Source: DASSWG01 sp041689995
GTDB lineage: Bacteria > Bacteroidota > Bacteroidia > Flavobacteriales > Flavobacteriaceae
NCBI GenBank assembly: GCA_041689995.1
Contig: JBDNFD010000007.1
Coordinates: 1 to 37,121 of the forward strand
Direction of reading: 5' to 3'
Length of the DNA: 37,121 bases
Shown here: positions 32,795-37,121 of the stretch, in pieces
Layout of the letters: each line of letters begins with the position of its first letter
Numbering within the stretch: position 1 is the stretch's first letter
Notes under the pieces: generated by a model
The model's database searches: none
What the model was told of the DNA's origin: nothing
What the model saw: the letters and a program-made list of their open reading frames with translations, nothing else
Position numbers and translations under genes: made by a program

Positions 32795-33244
32795 ATGGAA
32801 CTGATTTTAAAAAAAAATATTGAAAACCTAGGGTTTACCAATGATATTGTAGAGGTGAAAAATGGATTTGGAAGAAATTTCCTAATTCCTCAAGGCCACG
32901 CAATGCTTGCCACACCTTCTGCCAAAAAAGTCTTGGCCGAAACATTGAAGCAACGAGCTTTCAAAGAAAAGAAAGAAGTTGAATCTTCCAAAAAATTAGC
33001 TGAAAAAGCGAACTCTTTGGAACTTAAATTGACCACCAAAGCAGGTGCTGGCGACAAAATGTTCGGTAGCATTTCCAGTGCCAATTTGAGTGAGGCGCTT
33101 GCTAAAGAAGATATTGAAATCGATAAAAAATACATCACTATTTTGGGTGGAAATATTAAACGTTTAGGGCAATATGAAGCAAAACTGCGGTTTCACCGTG
33201 AAGTTATTGCAACACTTGTTTTTGACGTGGTTGCCGAAGCTTAA
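32795..33244 (+). CDS. rplI: 50S ribosomal protein L9
   Basis: 149-residue L9 of the large-subunit stalk base near L1. N-terminal RNA-binding domain with MELILKKNIENLGFTNDIVEVKNGFGRNFLIPQG, a long connecting helix (about 40-75) and the C-terminal domain with DKMFGSISSANLSEAL, DKKYITI and GQYEAKLRFHREV. Last gene of the operon, followed by a strong terminator. Confidence 0.97.
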   Translation: MELILKKNIENLGFTNDIVEVKNGFGRNFLIPQGHAMLATPSAKKVLAETLKQRAFKEKKEVESSKKLAEKANSLELKLTTKAGAGDKMFGSISSANLSEALAKEDIEIDKKYITILGGNIKRLGQYEAKLRFHREVIATLVFDVVAEA

Positions 33245-33265
33245 TTGCTTTCAAATTTAATCTAT

Positions 33266-33299
33266 AGCCCGCCTTTCTTAAAAATTGGTGGGCTTTTTT
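33266..33299 (+). terminator. intrinsic terminator of the ribosomal protein operon
   Basis: AGCCCGCC (33266-33273) pairs with GGTGGGCT (33287-33294), one G-T wobble, loop of 13 bases, followed by six T (33294-33299). Confidence 0.88.
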
Positions 33300-33428
33300 A
33301 TAGTTAAAATCTAAATCTGCACGTTTTTGAAATCGTTCATTTACAGTGGAAAAGGACTTTTTTCTGAAAGAACTTTTTCGGAAGTAAAAACTTCTACCGG
33401 AAATAAAACTGCGAACAAGAAAAACAAA

Positions 33429-33899
33429 ATGAAATACACCAGACTTACCAAAGAACAGTTTGAAGAATTGCAGCCAGAATTCATCAATTTCCTGGCAGCG
33501 CAATCTATTACCGCTGAAGAATGGCATGAAATCAAACAAGAAAAACCAGAAGTTGCCGAAGATGAACTAGATATATTTAGCGATTTGGTTTGGGAAGGCA
33601 TTTTAAACAAAGTCGAATTTTTAGAACATTTTTCAAAACGGCAATTGTTCCTATTTCATATTACTGGGTCTGATATGAATTTAATTGCGATAAAAATTCA
33701 AAATGAGGCGATCAATATTCTTACGAAAGAAGGTTATCAATGGTTGCGCGATAATTTAATGGATGAAGATGTAACAATTTACACATCGCAAAAAGCTATT
33801 TCAGAGGATAGAAATAAAGATATTTTTGCATTGGTGCAACAGGGTTCAAATATAACCAAAGGCGAACTTTATGCTTATTTTGAACAACTTATGGATTGA
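33429..33899 (+). CDS. DUF6495-like conserved Bacteroidota protein
   Basis: 156-residue cytosolic protein beginning MKYTRLTKEQFEELQPEFINFLA, with no signal peptide or membrane helix. It is acidic and helical (ELDIFSDLVWEGILNKVEFLEHFSKRQLFLFH) and ends GSNITKGELYAYFEQLMD. I recognise it as the DUF6495 type, a conserved Flavobacteriia protein of unknown function. The ATG at 33429 is chosen because the longer ORF from 33327 adds a low-complexity Lys-rich leader and the family begins with MKY.RLT. It is convergent with the permease gene, with 11 bases between. Confidence 0.8.
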   Translation: MKYTRLTKEQFEELQPEFINFLAAQSITAEEWHEIKQEKPEVAEDELDIFSDLVWEGILNKVEFLEHFSKRQLFLFHITGSDMNLIAIKIQNEAINILTKEGYQWLRDNLMDEDVTIYTSQKAISEDRNKDIFALVQQGSNITKGELYAYFEQLMD

Positions 33900-33910
33900 T
33901 TTAACCAAAA

Positions 33911-35152
33911 TCATTCATATCGAAGAGATTCTATCGGGTTTTGTTTTGCTGCTTTTGATGCCGGATAACTGCCTGAAATAATCGCGATAATCAATGAAAT
34001 AAGAGTGGCCCAAATAATTGCCGCCCATGGGGTTGTGAAAGAAAAATCTGCTGCCGAAGAGACGCCGTACCCAATCAATATTCCAAAAATAATTCCAAAA
34101 ATCCCGCCCAATTGGCCAATAATAATGGTTTCCATAAAAAATTGCATCGCAATCGTGGACCTCTTTGCGCCCAGGGCTTTTCGGACACCAATTTCCCGGG
34201 TGCGTTCCGTGACGGAAACCAACATAATATTCATCAGCGCAATGGAAGATCCGAGAATAGTGATGATGGAAATAATCCATGCCGCAGCATTTAAATAGCC
34301 CGTCATTTCGAAAATTTGGTTCAAAAGGCTGTCGCTGTGTTCAATACCGAAATTATTTTCCTCTGCTGGGCTTAAGCGTCGAATGTTCCGAAATGTTATA
34401 ATTGCTTCGTCTTGGGCCGCTTCCAACATATTTTTATCGCCAATCTTAATGCTGATATTATAATTGATATTTGGAGCGGTGAACATGCTTCGCGCCGCCT
34501 GAATGGGAATCAAAACCCGTAAATCCGCATTATTCCCAAAAGTAGATCCTTTGCTTTCCAAAACCCCAATGATCTTAAATTTTCTACCCCGAACCCCGAT
34601 TGTTTTCCCAATTGGATTGGTTTGTGGGAACAGCGCTTTCTGTATATCCGCGCCGACAACGCAAATGTTAGAGTTGTTTTCGATATCGAAATAAGTGAAT
34701 CCACGGCCATCCGTTAAATCAAGTCCGGAATTTGATAAAAAGAATTCGTTCACTCCCAAAACCTGCACTTCCGGATCGGTTTTTTTTTCGTCATAATTAA
34801 TTTCAGCCGAAGCAGTGCCAGTAAACGATATGGAGGTTTGGCTGGTGGGAAAAATATAAGCCTCCTTAAATGCCTTTACTTCCCGGTAGCCTATGACCGG
34901 ATTCACTTTTTGAATTTCGCCACTTCCTTCCGCCATCACAGTGAATTCATAACGCTGCAAAGTGAAGGTGTTGGCGCCCATCGATGCAAAATTGCTGCTG
35001 ATGGTGTTTTCCAAAGCGTTTACTGCGCTCAGAATTCCTACCAAAGCTGTAATCCCAATGGCAATGATCAATACGGTCAAAATGGTTCGCAACAATTGAC
35101 TTTTGATACTGTCAAAAGCAATCCTGACATTTTCGCGGAAAAGTGAAAACAT
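33911..35152 (-). CDS. MacB/FtsX-type ABC transporter permease
   Basis: 413-residue permease. The N-terminal transmembrane helix (about 20-42, LRTILTVLIIAIGITALVGIL) is followed by a periplasmic MacB-PCD region (about 45-270: SNFASMGANTFTLQRYEF, TDGRGFTYFDI, GVRGRKFKIIGVLESKG), then three helices (about 285-310, 335-360, 372-395). The cytoplasmic coupling segment TERTREIGVRKALGAKRS is diagnostic, and the C terminus is AKQNPIESLRYE. This type extrudes or mechanically drives lipoproteins, peptides or antibiotics together with an ATPase; no ATPase gene is adjacent. Divergent from hisS. Confidence 0.92.
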   Translation of the reverse strand: MFSLFRENVRIAFDSIKSQLLRTILTVLIIAIGITALVGILSAVNALENTISSNFASMGANTFTLQRYEFTVMAEGSGEIQKVNPVIGYREVKAFKEAYIFPTSQTSISFTGTASAEINYDEKKTDPEVQVLGVNEFFLSNSGLDLTDGRGFTYFDIENNSNICVVGADIQKALFPQTNPIGKTIGVRGRKFKIIGVLESKGSTFGNNADLRVLIPIQAARSMFTAPNINYNISIKIGDKNMLEAAQDEAIITFRNIRRLSPAEENNFGIEHSDSLLNQIFEMTGYLNAAAWIISIITILGSSIALMNIMLVSVTERTREIGVRKALGAKRSTIAMQFFMETIIIGQLGGIFGIIFGILIGYGVSSAADFSFTTPWAAIIWATLISLIIAIISGSYPASKAAKQNPIESLRYE

Positions 35153-35229
35153 AGTTTGGTGTTGGTTCTAATTTTTTATAAGACGGTCGGCAGCGTGGAA
35201 AGTTACTAAAAAAATATATTTTCTTTAGT

Positions 35230-35237
35230 TATATTTG
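35230..35237 (+). promoter_or_regulatory. -7 promoter element (TATATTTG) of hisS
   Basis: TATATTTG fits TAnnTTTG and lies 17 bases before the ATG at 35255. Confidence 0.5.
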
Positions 35238-35254
35238 CTTTTTCAAATATTTCT

Positions 35255-36628
35255 ATGGCACAAAAACCAAGTTTACCCAAAGGCACGCGTGATTTTTCTC
35301 CCGAAGAAGTCGCAAAGCGGAACCATATCACCGGAATTATTAAAACAAATTTTGAAAAGTTTGGTTTTCGACCTATAGAAACACCGAGTTTTGAAAATAG
35401 CGAAACCTTAATGGGCAAATATGGCGAAGAAGGGGATCGGCTGATTTTTAAAATTTTGAATTCTGGTGATTTTTTATCAAAGGTGGATGAGGAATGTTAT
35501 CGTGAAAAAAACAGTCTGAAAATCACTTCAAAAATCTCTGAGAAGGCACTCCGTTACGATCTCACTGTTCCTTTTGCACGTTATGTGGCACAACACCAAA
35601 ATGAACTCGATTTTCCTTTCAAACGCTATCAAATCCAACCTGTTTGGCGCGCAGATCGTCCGCAGAAAGGACGTTTTCGGGAATTTTATCAGTGTGACGC
35701 TGATGTGGTGGGAAGTACCAGTTTATGGCAGGAAGTGGATTTTGTTCTATTATATGACAAGGTTTTTTTTGAACTGGGACTGAAAGGTACGCACATTAAA
35801 TTAAACCATCGGAAAATTCTTTCCGGCTTTGCCGAAGTGATCGGTGAAACTGAAAAACTGATCGATTTTACCGTGGCTTTGGACAAATTGGACAAAATAG
35901 GGGAGGGTGGAGTGAAAAATGAAATGCTCGGAAAGGGCATAAATCAAGAAGCACTCGATAAAATTCAACCTATTTTCGATATTCGTGGTGATTTTGCGGA
36001 GAAAATTGCTAGATTAAAAGAAATTTTGAAAGATTCTGCCATCGGACAAGAAGGTATTCGCGATCTCGAATTTATTAATGAAGCCATTAAAACTATTTCC
36101 CTGAAGGCATCGGTTTTGGAATTGGATGTCACTTTGGCACGGGGCCTGAATTATTACACAGGAACAATTTTGGAAGTTGCTGCTCCCGATATTGTAAAAA
36201 TGGGTTCTATTGGCGGCGGTGGCCGTTATGACGATTTGACGGGAATTTTCGGACTGAAGGATTTAAGCGGTGTGGGAATTTCTTTTGGTTTGGATCGTAT
36301 TTATTTGGTGCTGGAAGAAATGAATTTATTTCCCAATAAATTGGGTGAAAACACAAAGGTTCTTTTTCTAAATTATGGAAAAAAAGAAGCGTTGTATTGC
36401 TTACAGGCCGTGAATAAATTACGGAATTTGGGCATTTCGGCGGAATTATATCCAGATGCCACCAAAATGAAAAAACAAATGAATTATGCGAACAAGCGCA
36501 ATGTTCCTTACGTGGTTTTGGCCGGAAGCAAGGAAATGGAAAAAAATATTTTTACGTTAAAGAATATGGTTTCAGGCGAGCAGTTTCAAGTTGATTTTGA
36601 GGAATTGGTTACGAAAATAAAACTCTAG
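35255..36628 (+). CDS. hisS: histidine--tRNA ligase
   Basis: Class II aminoacyl-tRNA synthetase of 457 residues, cytosolic dimer charging tRNA-His. N-terminal motif 1 region KGTRDFSPEEVAKR...FRPIETPSFE; motif 2 RPQKGRFREFYQCDADVVG; histidine-binding motif TLARGLNYYTG; motif 3 region GGGGRYDDL and GVGISFGLDRIYLVLEE. The C-terminal anticodon domain spans about 365-457 (VLFLNYGKKEALYCLQAV). Its length and the extra 35 residues after motif 1 (NSGDFLSKVDEECYREKNS) match the longer HisRS form common in Bacteroidota. Four bases separate it from the convergent VOC gene. Confidence 0.97.
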   Translation: MAQKPSLPKGTRDFSPEEVAKRNHITGIIKTNFEKFGFRPIETPSFENSETLMGKYGEEGDRLIFKILNSGDFLSKVDEECYREKNSLKITSKISEKALRYDLTVPFARYVAQHQNELDFPFKRYQIQPVWRADRPQKGRFREFYQCDADVVGSTSLWQEVDFVLLYDKVFFELGLKGTHIKLNHRKILSGFAEVIGETEKLIDFTVALDKLDKIGEGGVKNEMLGKGINQEALDKIQPIFDIRGDFAEKIARLKEILKDSAIGQEGIRDLEFINEAIKTISLKASVLELDVTLARGLNYYTGTILEVAAPDIVKMGSIGGGGRYDDLTGIFGLKDLSGVGISFGLDRIYLVLEEMNLFPNKLGENTKVLFLNYGKKEALYCLQAVNKLRNLGISAELYPDATKMKKQMNYANKRNVPYVVLAGSKEMEKNIFTLKNMVSGEQFQVDFEELVTKIKL

Positions 36629-36632
36629 TATT

Positions 36633-37064
36633 TTATTTTTCGTAATCGTAATTCACCATCCATTGTATCCCGAACTTATCGATCATCATTCCAAATAAAG
36701 CGCCCCAAAAAGTTTTCTCCAAAGTCATGGTAATCTTTCCGGCATTGGAAAGTTTTTCGAAAATCCCCTTGGCTTCCACTTTGCTTTTGCAATTTATGGA
36801 AATGGAAATGTTGTCTCCTTGAACGGCGGATTGTCCAAAAACTTCAGAAGTGTCGCTTCCCATTAAAATGGTTTCATCACTTATCGGCAATGTAATATGC
36901 ATGATTTTTTTGCTTTCAGAAGCGGGAATTTCAATCCCATCTGTGGGTGGCATGTCGCTGAATCTGCCTACAAAAGGGAATTCACCTCCGAAAACAGATT
37001 TATAAAATGTAAAAGCTTCTTCACAATTACCGTTGAAAGTCAAATAAGGATTTACTGTCGCCAT
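36633..37064 (-). CDS. VOC-superfamily (PhnB-like) protein
   Basis: 143-residue vicinal-oxygen-chelate fold protein of the PhnB/DUF1428-like group: TVNPYLTFNGNCEEAFTFYKSVFGGEF at the start, RFSDMPP, ITLPISDETILMGSD, ISINCKSKVEAKGIFEKLSNAGKITMTLEKTFWGALFGMMIDKFGIQWMVNY at the end (read in parts). Members are often labelled 3-demethylubiquinone methyltransferase or glyoxalase, but the usual metal ligands are only partly visible and the substrate is unknown. The ATG at 37064 is chosen because a -7 element at 37091-37098 lies between it and the longer ORF start at 37103, and because the family begins with M..NPYL.F. Confidence 0.9.
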   Translation of the reverse strand: MATVNPYLTFNGNCEEAFTFYKSVFGGEFPFVGRFSDMPPTDGIEIPASESKKIMHITLPISDETILMGSDTSEVFGQSAVQGDNISISINCKSKVEAKGIFEKLSNAGKITMTLEKTFWGALFGMMIDKFGIQWMVNYDYEK

Positions 37065-37090
37065 GAGTTCGATAGATAGGTTTTGAAGTG

Positions 37091-37098
37091 CAAATCTA
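37091..37098 (-). promoter_or_regulatory. -7 promoter element (TAGATTTG) of the VOC gene
   Basis: The minus strand reads TAGATTTG, a TAnnTTTG match 26 bases upstream of the ATG at 37064. It decides against the in-frame start at 37103. Confidence 0.45.
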
Positions 37099-37121
37099 TA
37101 CAAATTAAATCAATCATTTTC

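Noticed and set aside
36633..37064. ubiquinone-pathway methyltransferase
   Set aside because: The sequence has a VOC/PhnB-like fold pattern and no SAM-binding motif; the name is a common mislabel.
1..37121. tRNA, rRNA, transposase or integrase genes
   Set aside because: Intergenic regions were read on both strands; no tRNA-like T-loop/CCA pattern and no recombinase motif were seen.

Overview
The window looks like chromosomal, mostly housekeeping DNA from a Bacteroidota bacterium, most likely a marine or aquatic member of the Flavobacteriaceae. The evidence is AT-rich, densely packed genes, many TAnnTTTG promoter elements just upstream of starts, almost no Shine-Dalgarno sequences, several probable TTG starts, and typical families: Bacteroidota-type LptD, MCE protein, BshA, CHRD lipoprotein, LytTR regulator, DUF6495 and the short protein often mislabelled 'ABC transporter ATPase'. 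No rRNA, tRNA, CRISPR array, phage or transposase was seen.

Layout. 1-364: end of a lipocalin-like lipoprotein gene with an apparent frameshift at the left edge. 607-3049: two PLP enzymes, a cysteine synthase/CBS-like fold-type II enzyme and an alpha-oxoamine synthase; together they could supply the first steps of sulfonolipid (capnine) or related sphingoid-base synthesis (inference). 3297-10984: an envelope and electron-transfer block with lptD divergent from an N-acetylmuramoyl-L-alanine amidase, an MCE/MlaD lipid-transport protein, a cytochrome b/Fe-S fusion, its CCG-domain partner, and a small conserved protein. 11060-15232: a secreted GH3 hexosaminidase fused to a class C beta-lactamase-like hydrolase, then bshA. 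15261-17231: a small beta-barrel protein divergent from a lipoprotein made of three CHRD repeats. 17393-22490, minus strand: ddl, gpmI, a monothiol thioredoxin-like lipoprotein and fumC, with a 454-bp gap before fumC that is filled by two neighbouring micro-repeat arrays (19 x 7 bp and 28 x 8 bp). 22610-24249: PASTA protein and rluD, translationally coupled. 24341-25019: a UPF0175/DUF3368 toxin-antitoxin pair. 25063-31244: yaaA, rlmH, nadC, a YihY/BrkB membrane protein, a DUF2147 protein and priA. 31219-31959: an orphan LytTR response regulator whose 3' end overlaps priA. 32142-33244: rpsF-rpsR-rplI with a strong terminator. 33429-37064: DUF6495 protein, MacB-type permease, hisS and a VOC/PhnB-like protein.

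The least ordinary items are the paired 7-bp/8-bp arrays that supply part of a stop codon and sit against the fumC promoter, the paired PLP enzymes, the Hdr-like membrane electron-transfer pair of unknown substrate, the palindrome inserted in frame in the GH3 gene, and the toxin-antitoxin pair. No wholly new multi-gene system could be demonstrated from sequence alone.
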